A stretch of 43,334 bases of DNA from an uncultured Roseburia sp. (GTDB lineage Bacteria; Bacillota; Clostridia; Lachnospirales; Lachnospiraceae), in NCBI GenBank assembly GCA_947088675.1, contig CAMUHN010000021.1, positions 1 to 43,334 of the forward strand, written 5' to 3'. Under the pieces are notes generated by a model, which saw only the letters and a program-made list of their open reading frames with translations, was not told where the DNA came from and made no database searches. Positions 32,310-40,552 of the stretch are shown here, piece after piece (the first letter of the stretch is position 1; every line of letters starts with the position of its first letter). The position numbers were made by a program, and so were the translations under genes.

Positions 32310-32874
32310 AAATATGTTTCAAAGTCCGGTATATAATGTGAAAGCTGTCCCTTTCGAAAAAATAGTGCCAAATTCGTATAATCCGAACGGCGTTGCGCCG
32401 CCGGAGATGAAGCTGCTTTATGACAGTATAAAGGAGGACGGCTATACGATGCCGATCGTGTGCTACTATTCCCAGAAGAAAGATTTATACGCAATTGTGG
32501 ACGGTTTTCACCGCTGGCGCGTGATGAAAGAATATCCCGATATCTACGAGCGCGAGCAGGGGATGATGCCGGTTTCGGTCATAAATAAACCGTTGTCCAA
32601 CCGGATGGCCAGTACGATCCGCCATAATCGTGCCCGCGGTTCCCATAATGTGGATTTGATGAGCAATATTGTAAGGGATCTGCATGAGCTGGGAAGAAGC
32701 GACGCATGGATATCGAAACATCTGGGCATGGATAAGGATGAAATCCTGCGGCTTAAACAGATTACCGGTCTTGCCGCATTATTTAAAGATATCAATTTTG
32801 GTCAGGCATGGAAACCAATTGAGGATCTGGAACGGGAAGAGAAAAAGCAGCCGGAAAGAAAAGAAGGAAAATAA
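32302..32874 (+). CDS. ParB-like nuclease-domain protein, IbrB-like
   Basis: This 190-residue protein has an N-terminal ParB/Srx-fold domain with the nucleotide-binding VDGFHRWRV (the usual GxHR motif), preceded by VPFEKIVPNSYNPN and PIVCYYSQKKDLYAI, and followed by RHNRARGSHN. A helix-turn-helix-like segment covers about 120-160 (DLHELGRSDAWISKHLGMDK). It overlaps the IbrA-like gene by 8 bases and has its own GGAGGG site, so the two are co-translated. It is not a chromosome-partition ParB: too short, no parA and no parS seen. The two probably form one system, possibly for nucleic-acid modification or regulation; this is inference. Confidence 0.85.
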   Translation: MAENMFQSPVYNVKAVPFEKIVPNSYNPNGVAPPEMKLLYDSIKEDGYTMPIVCYYSQKKDLYAIVDGFHRWRVMKEYPDIYEREQGMMPVSVINKPLSNRMASTIRHNRARGSHNVDLMSNIVRDLHELGRSDAWISKHLGMDKDEILRLKQITGLAALFKDINFGQAWKPIEDLEREEKKQPERKEGK

Positions 32875-32883
32875 AAGATACTA

Positions 32884-32912
32884 TTGCACTTTTTATGAAA
32901 ATGCGGTATATT
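32884..32912 (+). promoter_or_regulatory. Promoter of the small membrane protein gene
   Basis: TTGCAC (32884-32889), 17 bases, then TATATT (32907-32912), about 46 bases before the ATG. Confidence 0.65.
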
Positions 32913-32958
32913 ATAAGAATCGAATTTTAAGTACCGGAACAGATAGAAGGAGAGAATT

Positions 32959-33201
32959 ATGAGCCAGGCAAAAGTTGACCGTTATAAGGAAGAAAAATCA
33001 CGCCGCAAAGAAATAATCGCAAAAGAAAAAAGAAAACATATGTTAGTCGTTATATGCGGCTGGGCGCTTGCTGTTTTGATTATCGGCTGGGCAGGATTTT
33101 CCGCATACCGCATTTATGAAAACAAAAAGCCAGTGGAGACAATCTATGCAAACTTAGATGCTGTCAATGATTATCTGGATTCCCTGAGTACGGAAGAATA
33201 A
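32959..33201 (+). CDS. Small single-pass membrane protein of unknown function
   Basis: This protein is 80 residues: a highly basic cytoplasmic N-terminus (YKEEKSRRKEIIAKEKRKH), one hydrophobic helix (MLVVICGWALAVLIIGWAGF, about 28-47), then a short acidic extracytoplasmic tail ending DAVNDYLDSLSTEE. AGAAGGAGAG precedes the ATG. It is a stand-alone unit with its own promoter and terminator, which supports it being a real gene despite its size. The family is not recognised; small proteins of this layout are common in Lachnospiraceae. Confidence 0.75.
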   Translation: MSQAKVDRYKEEKSRRKEIIAKEKRKHMLVVICGWALAVLIIGWAGFSAYRIYENKKPVETIYANLDAVNDYLDSLSTEE

Positions 33202-33213
33202 CATCTGTAAGGG

Positions 33214-33258
33214 AAAGACGCCGTTTTCGTCAGTGATTGGACGAAAACGGCGTCTTTT
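33214..33258. terminator. Bidirectional terminator between convergent genes
   Basis: An 18-bp perfect stem (33214-33231 with 33240-33257; AAAGACGCC..., GGCGTCTTT) has an 8-base loop, T-rich on both strands. It serves the small membrane protein gene from the left and the FMN-binding-like gene from the right. Confidence 0.92.
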
Positions 33259-33275
33259 TCATCTTATAGCAAAGT

Positions 33276-33722
33276 TTAATTTGCGGTTTCCGTAACTTTT
33301 GCTTTTGAAAGCGCCTGTTCAATTGCATTTAAAAGCATCAGCGCTGTATATTGCTGATCTGAATTATATGTAATTCCTTCCGTCGACTGATTTTTGAGGA
33401 CCTGGTCTTTGATCGTTTCCATCGCCGGTTCCATCAAAGGATACATCGTTGTCACAGTTTCATCCAGATTAACAAGGGAAATGGAATCAATTCTGTTTTC
33501 ATCCACAATTACCTGCACATCCACTGCATGGCTGCCGCACATAATGGATGAGGAGTAAACCCCTGCTACATAATTCATGGTTTCTGTGGATTCTTCCGAT
33601 TTGTCATCTGGAACAAACATAAACAGCAGCAATACGGTAAGCAGTATTCCCAATCCTGCAAAAATAGCCGTATATACGACCTCTTTCATATGAAGGACTA
33701 CGATCTTTGTCTTTGCGCTCAC
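33276..33722 (-). CDS. Membrane-anchored protein with degenerate FMN-binding-like domain
   Basis: This 148-residue protein has an N-terminal membrane helix (YTAIFAGLGILLTVLLLFMF, about 17-36). An extracytoplasmic domain follows whose order (VAGVYSSSIMCGSHAVDVQVIVDENRIDS then IKDQVLKNQSTEGITY and a C-terminal helix ALMLLNAIEQAL) parallels FMN_bind domains (xxGxYxG...ITVEVTVKDGKI...QSxxVDxVSGATxTS). The SGAT(S/T) flavin-attachment motif is replaced by EGITYNS, so covalent FMN attachment is unlikely. GTG start with GGAGGG upstream. It is transcribed divergently from the HD-GYP gene. Confidence 0.65.
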   Translation of the reverse strand: MSAKTKIVVLHMKEVVYTAIFAGLGILLTVLLLFMFVPDDKSEESTETMNYVAGVYSSSIMCGSHAVDVQVIVDENRIDSISLVNLDETVTTMYPLMEPAMETIKDQVLKNQSTEGITYNSDQQYTALMLLNAIEQALSKAKVTETAN

Positions 33723-33840
33723 TGTTTTCCCTCCGGATATTGATTATTACATTGTATGATCATTTTGCGGATTCATGACAGGAAAATTAGTATTTTCCTG
33801 TGTATTGCAGATGTATCGCATCAAAGTTCTCGTGCGGCGG

Positions 33841-33869
33841 TTGCAACCGGGGGCGCGGTATGTTATGAT
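33841..33869 (+). promoter_or_regulatory. Promoter of the HD-GYP/hybrid kinase operon
   Basis: TTGCAA (33841-33846), 17 bases, then TATGAT (33864-33869), 28 bases before the start codon. Confidence 0.65.
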
Positions 33870-33897
33870 AACCTGAGAAAACAGGAGGACAGGGCAG

Positions 33898-34968
33898 ATG
33901 AAAAAAATCATTTTGGTTGTGGATGACGACAGGACGAATCTGGCGCTTGCACAGAAACTGCTGTTGCCGCAATACCGCATAGCTGCGTCAAATTCCGGTA
34001 TGGCTGCACTGAAATATCTGGAACATAACCATCCGGATTTAATTCTGTTGGATATCAATATGCCCGAAATGGACGGGTTTGCCGTGATGGAGCAGCTGAA
34101 AAAAGAGGAGAAAACAGCAAATATTCCTGTAATCTTCCTGACAGCGGACAATCTTACGGAGACAGAGATCAAGTGTTTTCGTATGGGGGCCATGGATTTT
34201 GTCACAAAACCATTTGTGCCGGATATTCTGTTAAGCCGTGTGGAAAAGACGATCGAGCTTGACTCTTACCGCCATGATCTGGAAAATATGGTTCGCATAC
34301 AGGCGGAAAAGATTACGGAGAATGCGAGAAAACTGAGCGTTATTCAGGACTCCGTGATTGTCGGCATGGCAAATCTGATTGAAAGCCGCGACGGAAGCAC
34401 CGGACGTCATGTCAAAAATACACAGATGTATGTCCGGATGATTGCAGACGAGCTGTACCGCAGAAAACTGTTTGCGGACGAACTTTCGCCGGAGTCCATC
34501 GAGGATATCTGCAAAGCTGCGCCGTTGCACGATGTCGGAAAGATTAAAATACCGGATGCGATTTTACAAAAACCGGGAAAACTGACACCGGAAGAATTTG
34601 ATGAGATGAAATTACATACCACATACAGCCGCAAGATTATAAATACTATTATCGGTGATGTTGAGGACGAGCACTATGTGAAAGTCGTAGAAGATATCGC
34701 GCTTTATCACCATGAACGATGGGACGGGACCGGGTATCCGACCGGGCTTGCGGGAGACGCGATCCCTCTGGCCGCAAGGATTATGGCCGTTGCGGATGTA
34801 TTTGACGCGCTGTACGAGGAGCGCTGCTATAAACCTCCGATCCGGCCGATTGAGCGTATTATGCAGATTATGTCGGAGGGACGCGGGACACAGTTTGATC
34901 CGACGATTATCGACGTTTTTATGGAGATGCTTCCCAGACTCAAAGAAATGTTAAACATCCGGGAATAA
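33898..34968 (+). CDS. Response regulator with HD-GYP output domain
   Basis: This 356-residue protein has a receiver domain at residues 1-120 with VVDDDRTNLA, phospho-acceptor D52 in LILLDINMPEMDG and TKPF. A coiled linker leads to an HD-GYP domain (about 150-350) with ESRDGSTGRHVKNT, LHDVGKIKIPD (H211, D212), LHTTYSRKII and HHERWDGTGYPTGL. HD-GYP proteins hydrolyse cyclic di-GMP to pGpG or GMP; all expected metal and GYP residues are present. It is first in an operon with two hybrid histidine kinases, 24 bases upstream of the first, which are the likely phosphodonors. AGGAGG precedes the ATG at a long spacing. Confidence 0.93.
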   Translation: MKKIILVVDDDRTNLALAQKLLLPQYRIAASNSGMAALKYLEHNHPDLILLDINMPEMDGFAVMEQLKKEEKTANIPVIFLTADNLTETEIKCFRMGAMDFVTKPFVPDILLSRVEKTIELDSYRHDLENMVRIQAEKITENARKLSVIQDSVIVGMANLIESRDGSTGRHVKNTQMYVRMIADELYRRKLFADELSPESIEDICKAAPLHDVGKIKIPDAILQKPGKLTPEEFDEMKLHTTYSRKIINTIIGDVEDEHYVKVVEDIALYHHERWDGTGYPTGLAGDAIPLAARIMAVADVFDALYEERCYKPPIRPIERIMQIMSEGRGTQFDPTIIDVFMEMLPRLKEMLNIRE

Positions 34969-34992
34969 AACAGGAAAGGGGCGGGAACGGCA

Positions 34993-37872
34993 TTGGAGAA
35001 AAAGCAGCAGAATGGCACGAGAAAGATAGAATGGATTGTGCTGTGTGTTTTTGTAGTTTATACAGTCGGAATGTTTGTGGTAGCGCAGATATCCGGCTGG
35101 AATATTTTTATAAAAGAAATTATTGTTCTCTGCGCCGCGGCGGGCGTACTGACAGACTTAAAGCAATACAGGACTTATGAGTTTCGGGCAAAATCCATCG
35201 CGGCGCTGGCATGGCTGAACCTCCTGCTCTATGCGCTGCAGACAAGAAGCCTCTCCACAATGCTCTCTACGATGGCGGGGCTTATTGTGCTGCTCGGCCT
35301 GTTCTGTATCCCTCAGATTATCTATGGCGGAATGATTCTGACTACGTTTATCTTCCTCTATCATATTTTTGTTGCCAAAACGATTGCTGTCGGTTCCGTC
35401 AATGATGCAGTGCGCGTATGTTTGCAGCTGCTGTCTGTCTACACGGTCTCTGTCGTTACCTGCATTATGATTCGGGACAGACAGGAAGCAAGCGGCCAGC
35501 TGATCGAAAAGATACATGAACTTGAGGTTGCCGAAAAAAGCAAGGATGATTTTATGGTAAATATTTCCCACGAAATTCGCACGCCGATCAATGCGGTATG
35601 CGGAATGAGCGAAGCAATCCTTCAGGAAGAGCTGCCGCCCGACGTCAGGAAAGACGTGATTGATATCCAGACGGCAGGCCGCAATCTGCTTGCAACCGTC
35701 AGCAATATCCTCGATTTCTCGGAGCTTGAGAGCGGACAGATGCAGCTGGCGGAAGAAAGCTACAATATCACATCTACGATCACCGATATAATCAATATGG
35801 CGCTGACGAAAGAGAACGGCAGACATCTTGAACTGATTGTAGACTGCGACGCGAACCTGCCGAGCAATCTTGTGGGCGATGAACAGAAACTAAGGCGCGC
35901 TGTTATGAATCTGCTTGATAATGCGATGAAATTTACGAACAACGGCGGGATTATACTGCGTATTACCGGCAGAAAAGAAGAATATGGCATGAATCTGATG
36001 GTAAGTGTGAAAGATTCCGGCATCGGGATTACAAGGACAGATGTTGAAAAGATATTTACAAGTTTCAGCCAGGTGGATACGAAAAGGAATCGAAAAGAGG
36101 GCGGCGTGGGCCTTGGACTGGCCATTACGCAGGCGCTGGTGCGCAGTATGGGAGGATTTTTAACAGTAAACAGTACGCCTGGGGCGGGCAGCGAGTTTCT
36201 CTTTACAGTGCCGATGAAAGTGCTGGATGAGACGCCGATTGTCTCTGTGAAAAATAAAAAGCAGCTTTTTGCGGCCTGCTATATCAATATGGACAAATAT
36301 AATTATTCTGTTGTGCGGGAAGGTTATGAAACGTGTATTGCCCATATGGCGGATCAATTTGGGATTTTATTTCGGATCTGCAAAAACCTGCCCGAATTAA
36401 AACGGAGAATGGAACACGAAAAATATTCTCATGTGTTTATCGGCTGGGAAGAATACTGTGAGGAAACAGAATTTTTTGAGCAGCTTTCTTCACGGACAAC
36501 GGTTGTGCTGATCTTAAACTACGGGCAGGATACCAGAGTCGGCAGCGGGATGCTTCGGATTTATAAACCGTTTACCGTATTGTCCATTGCCGCCGTATTT
36601 AACGGACAAAAACTGATACGCAATGAAGAGCATATCAGCATTCATAATCGTTTTATTGCGCCGAAAGCCAACGTGCTTGTCGTGGATGACAATGCGATGA
36701 ATTTAAAAGTGATGGCGCGTCTGCTGCTGCCGTATCAAATCAAAGTTACCATGGCCGGAAGCGGACAGGAAGCGCTCGATAAACTGGATCACAAACAATT
36801 TGACTGCGTATTTCTCGATCACATGATGCCGGAGATGGACGGCGTGGAGACGCTGCATCGGATTCGCAGAAAGCCGGGCAGTTATTTCCAGTCGCTGACC
36901 GTGATTGCATTTACGGCGAACGCCATCGGCGGAGCAAGAGAAATGTTTTTGTCGGAAGGGTTTGATGATTTTATCGCGAAACCGATTGAACTTAGCGTGT
37001 TAGAGCGAATGCTGCGCAAATATATTCCAAAGTCAAAGCAGGTGGTGATCGAGGAGGAAAGCGGGGGGACGGACGAACAAAGAAACACTGCAAAAGAAAA
37101 CGCAGAGAGCATAAATGAAAAAGAAGAGCCTGTCGTGACAAAACAGGAAAAGGCGCCGTGCAGTCCGGCGGAGCGCGAGGAGAAGGCATTGTCTGCGCTG
37201 CGAAAAGCAGGCATTGTGATTGAGCAGGCAATCCAGTACTGCGGCGACAGAGACGGGTTCCGCGATATTATCGGGATCTATCACAGGGAAGGGGCAAAGC
37301 GGAAGAGACAATTAGAACAGTATTATAAGGAAGCCGACTGGAAAAATTATGTCATTGCAGTGCATGCGCTAAAGAGCAATTCAAAAGGAATCGGCGCAAA
37401 CGAGTTGTCCGAGCTTGCGCTGAAACTGGAAATGGCAGGAAAACAGAATAATCTGGATGTGATCTTAGAATATCATGAGGCATTGCTGGAGGCGCACGAC
37501 GAGCTGCTCTCTGCGATCGGCCGTAATGCATTTGTCTATCCGGAGCCGGAAAAAGAGCTGACTGGCAGACAGCCGCACAAAAACGGAGCCGAGGGCGCAG
37601 CAGTTGGGGAAGAGGATGCAGGCAGTGGAGAATTGGCGCGGGATACGGCGCTTTTGCGGGAAAAACTGGATAGTTTTGAAAATGACGGGACAGACGAAAT
37701 TCTGGATCGGCTTTCTGCGTATCGCTGTTTTGCAGAAACTGCGGTACAAATCCGAAACAGACTGGAAGATTTTGATTTTCCGGGGGCAGTAGAGCTTCTT
37801 GAAGCATGGGAGCACACAGGTGAGGCGGCCGCCGAAACAGCAGGCGAAAAGAACGGGGGCAAAACGTTATGA
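34993..37872 (+). CDS. Hybrid sensor histidine kinase with receiver and Hpt domains
   Basis: This 959-residue protein has several N-terminal membrane helices (about 10-160), a coiled linker, HisKA with H193 in VNISHEIRTPINAV, and HATPase with GVGLGLAITQAL. A pseudo-receiver-like region (about 420-545) has no clear phospho-acceptor. A true receiver follows (VLVVDDNAMNLKV; D609 in FLDHMMPEMDG), then a Hpt domain with H791 in VHALKSNSKGIG. This is a complete internal phosphorelay (His-Asp-His) able to feed the upstream HD-GYP regulator. TTG start with a GGAAAGGGGCGGG region upstream. Its stop overlaps the ATG of the next kinase (ATGA). Confidence 0.93.
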   Translation: MEKKQQNGTRKIEWIVLCVFVVYTVGMFVVAQISGWNIFIKEIIVLCAAAGVLTDLKQYRTYEFRAKSIAALAWLNLLLYALQTRSLSTMLSTMAGLIVLLGLFCIPQIIYGGMILTTFIFLYHIFVAKTIAVGSVNDAVRVCLQLLSVYTVSVVTCIMIRDRQEASGQLIEKIHELEVAEKSKDDFMVNISHEIRTPINAVCGMSEAILQEELPPDVRKDVIDIQTAGRNLLATVSNILDFSELESGQMQLAEESYNITSTITDIINMALTKENGRHLELIVDCDANLPSNLVGDEQKLRRAVMNLLDNAMKFTNNGGIILRITGRKEEYGMNLMVSVKDSGIGITRTDVEKIFTSFSQVDTKRNRKEGGVGLGLAITQALVRSMGGFLTVNSTPGAGSEFLFTVPMKVLDETPIVSVKNKKQLFAACYINMDKYNYSVVREGYETCIAHMADQFGILFRICKNLPELKRRMEHEKYSHVFIGWEEYCEETEFFEQLSSRTTVVLILNYGQDTRVGSGMLRIYKPFTVLSIAAVFNGQKLIRNEEHISIHNRFIAPKANVLVVDDNAMNLKVMARLLLPYQIKVTMAGSGQEALDKLDHKQFDCVFLDHMMPEMDGVETLHRIRRKPGSYFQSLTVIAFTANAIGGAREMFLSEGFDDFIAKPIELSVLERMLRKYIPKSKQVVIEEESGGTDEQRNTAKENAESINEKEEPVVTKQEKAPCSPAEREEKALSALRKAGIVIEQAIQYCGDRDGFRDIIGIYHREGAKRKRQLEQYYKEADWKNYVIAVHALKSNSKGIGANELSELALKLEMAGKQNNLDVILEYHEALLEAHDELLSAIGRNAFVYPEPEKELTGRQPHKNGAEGAAVGEEDAGSGELARDTALLREKLDSFENDGTDEILDRLSAYRCFAETAVQIRNRLEDFDFPGAVELLEAWEHTGEAAAETAGEKNGGKTL

Positions 37873-40550
37873 AAGAAAAGCTGCATAACAGATTAAAAAC
37901 CTTGTTTTCCATAGAGTTGACATATCAGGAGCGCATGACACGCATCATTCTTGCGATGACGTTTGTTGCCTCGATAATTGGTATGGGACGCGTTTTTCTC
38001 GGTACAGATGCTGCTGTGCTCAGGGTATTGGTTTTGATGGCCGCTCTGTCAGCCGCTGCATTTGTGATCGCAGTCAAATACAAAAAACCAAAGCTCGCCT
38101 CATGGATCAACGTTCTGGCTGCCAATATGATTCTGTTCCCGCTGCTGTTTTTCATGAGCGGCGGAATGCAAAGCGGTACGCCGATCTGGTTTGTACTGGG
38201 TCTCGTTTATATTTTTCTGCTGTTTGAGGGAAAAGAATTGTTAATTGCCTTTTTCGTTTCGCTGCTCTCCTTTTTGGGCGCGTTTACGCTTGCTTACGCA
38301 TATCCCTCACTGCTTACGCCGGCGCCGAACCGGTGGTTTGGTTATACGGATTCCTATATTACACTTGTATTTGTGAGTATTTTTATTGGTTTTCTGCTTA
38401 AAAGCCAGGTGCGGACATACGATCGGGAAAAGAAACTGGCTGAGAAGCAGAAAGAGGAAATTGAACAGATTGCCCGCTCAAAAGACGTATTTTTCGCCAA
38501 TATGAGCCACGAGATACGCACGCCGATCAATACGATTATCGGTTTAAACGAGATGATTCTGCGCGACGAAATTTCCGACGAAATTGCAGAGAATGCAATC
38601 AATATCCAGAATGCAGGCAAAATGCTGCTGACGACGATCAATGATATTCTTGATCTGTCAAAGCTTGAGTCGGGAAAAATGGAAATTGTGCCGGTGCAGT
38701 ATGAGGTCAGCGCGATGTTCAGCGATCTCGTCAACTTAATCTGGATTCGCGCGCAGCAGAAAGAACTGGAATTTAAGGTTGATATTGACAGAAACATTCC
38801 GTCCATGCTCTATGGCGACGAGGTGCGCATCAAACAGGTGGTCACGAATATGCTGACAAACGCGGTTAAATATACCGCGAACGGCTCTGTCACACTGACC
38901 GCAAAAGGGGAGCGCATTGCGCCGGATGCCATCATGCTGCGCATCTGTGTCGAGGACACCGGAATGGGCATAAAGAAAGAGAGCCTTGACGATCTGTTTC
39001 GCTCGTTTAAACGCGTGGATGAAACGGCAAACCGCAATATTGAGGGAACCGGTCTTGGACTTACGATCTCAAAGCAGCTGATCGAAATGATGGGCGGAAA
39101 AATTTACGTTGACAGCGTATATCACAAAGGCTCCGTGTTTACCATTGAACTAAAGCAGAATGTCGTCAACGCAAGACCGATTGGAATCATTAATTTTGCA
39201 GCGCAAAAACAGCTGGATTATCACTCGAAATATGTGCAGAGCTTCACCGCGCCGGATGCGAAAATACTTGTGGTGGACGATAACGATATGAACCGGATGG
39301 TTGCGATCAAGCTTTTGCGCGGTACGAAAGTGAACGTGGATACGGCAGAGAGCGGAAAAGAATGTCTGAAAAAAACGGCGGAAACCGCCTATCATGTAAT
39401 ACTGATGGATCATATGATGCCGGAGATGGACGGGGAGCAGACGATGCGGGCAATTCGTCAGCAGGCAAAAGGGTTTTGCCAGAAGACGCCGATTGTTGCG
39501 CTTACGGCAAACGTAATGACGAATGCAAAGCAGGTTTACGAGGATATGGGATTTGACGGTTATCTCGCGAAGCCAATTAACGCCGCTCTGCTGGAAGCAT
39601 GCCTGTTAAAATATCTGCCGCAGGATCTGATCGAGTTTTGCGCCGCGCAGTCGGATTCCGAAAGCGCAGCCGATGCCATTAACCAGTTTACAGGGGCAAG
39701 AAAGCGTAAAGTTGCGGTTACGGCGGACTGTATCTGCGATCTGCCGGCGGAGTGGATTCAGAAATTTCAAATTCGTCTGATGTATCTTTATGTCCACACA
39801 AAAGAGGGACGTTTTTGCGATATTTCCGAAATTTCCTCGGACAGTCTGCTGGACTATCTGAAGATTGAGGGAAATTATGCGCACTCCTCCACGGCGTCGC
39901 CGTCCGAGTATGAGTATTTTTTTGCAGATGCACTTTTGGGCGCGGAGCAGGTGCTGCATCTGACTGCGACCGCCGATTTAAGCGATGCATGGTCCTGCGC
40001 GCATAAGGCAAGCAAAAGTTTTGACAATGTAACGGTGTTCGACTCCTGCCATATCAGCAGCGGCCACGGGATTATGACACTTTATGCGGCAGTACTGGCC
40101 GAACGTGGGCGCAGCGTGGCGGAGATCTGCAGGGAGCTCGATATGCTAAAAGACTGTGTATTTTCCAATTTCCTGGTACCGCGCACGGATGCGCTCTACC
40201 GCAACAAAAAGGTGAACGGGACGGTACATAAACTCTGTACTCTGCTGGGGCTGCACCCGGTCCTTTATATGACGAAAAACAGACTGAAAGTATGGCAGAT
40301 TATGGTTGGAAATATACAAAAGGTAAACCGCCGCTATGTCAAAAAGCTGATGCGGCGTCCAAGCCAGATTGACAGAAGGATATTGTTTCTGACATATGCG
40401 GGCTGTTCCATGCAGCAGTTGGATGACATTTTGGAGGAAATCGGACGCTATGTATCTTTTGAGCAGATCGTATTGCAGAAAGCGTCTGCAACCGTTTCCA
40501 GCAACTGCGGCGTCGGAACGTTCGGGGTGATATTTATCCGACGAAAATGA
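37869..40550 (+). CDS. Hybrid histidine kinase fused to a DegV domain
   Basis: This 893-residue protein has six or so N-terminal membrane helices (about 24-180). HisKA follows with H214 in FANMSHEIRTPIN, then HATPase with GTGLGLTISKQL, and a receiver (about 460-585) with ILVVDDNDMNR and D514 in LMDHMMPEMDG. Residues about 611-893 form a full DegV domain: VAVTADCICDLP, YAHSSTASPSEY, VTVFDSCHISSGHG and the C-terminal ILFLTYAGC. DegV proteins bind fatty acids, and in FakB they present acyl chains for phosphorylation. The fusion suggests that lipid binding feeds into the relay; this is inference. Its stop is 2 bases from the convergent yibE/F stop, leaving no room for a terminator between the genes. 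Confidence 0.9.
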   Translation: MKEKLHNRLKTLFSIELTYQERMTRIILAMTFVASIIGMGRVFLGTDAAVLRVLVLMAALSAAAFVIAVKYKKPKLASWINVLAANMILFPLLFFMSGGMQSGTPIWFVLGLVYIFLLFEGKELLIAFFVSLLSFLGAFTLAYAYPSLLTPAPNRWFGYTDSYITLVFVSIFIGFLLKSQVRTYDREKKLAEKQKEEIEQIARSKDVFFANMSHEIRTPINTIIGLNEMILRDEISDEIAENAINIQNAGKMLLTTINDILDLSKLESGKMEIVPVQYEVSAMFSDLVNLIWIRAQQKELEFKVDIDRNIPSMLYGDEVRIKQVVTNMLTNAVKYTANGSVTLTAKGERIAPDAIMLRICVEDTGMGIKKESLDDLFRSFKRVDETANRNIEGTGLGLTISKQLIEMMGGKIYVDSVYHKGSVFTIELKQNVVNARPIGIINFAAQKQLDYHSKYVQSFTAPDAKILVVDDNDMNRMVAIKLLRGTKVNVDTAESGKECLKKTAETAYHVILMDHMMPEMDGEQTMRAIRQQAKGFCQKTPIVALTANVMTNAKQVYEDMGFDGYLAKPINAALLEACLLKYLPQDLIEFCAAQSDSESAADAINQFTGARKRKVAVTADCICDLPAEWIQKFQIRLMYLYVHTKEGRFCDISEISSDSLLDYLKIEGNYAHSSTASPSEYEYFFADALLGAEQVLHLTATADLSDAWSCAHKASKSFDNVTVFDSCHISSGHGIMTLYAAVLAERGRSVAEICRELDMLKDCVFSNFLVPRTDALYRNKKVNGTVHKLCTLLGLHPVLYMTKNRLKVWQIMVGNIQKVNRRYVKKLMRRPSQIDRRILFLTYAGCSMQQLDDILEEIGRYVSFEQIVLQKASATVSSNCGVGTFGVIFIRRK

Positions 40551-40552
40551 CG

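Noticed and set aside
32302-32874. Chromosome partition ParB/Spo0J
   Set aside because: Too short, with no ParA partner or parS site, and it overlaps the IbrA-like gene.
39606-40011. Long antisense frames inside the DegV region and other genes
   Set aside because: They are shadows of real coding sequence without ribosome sites or recognisable domains.
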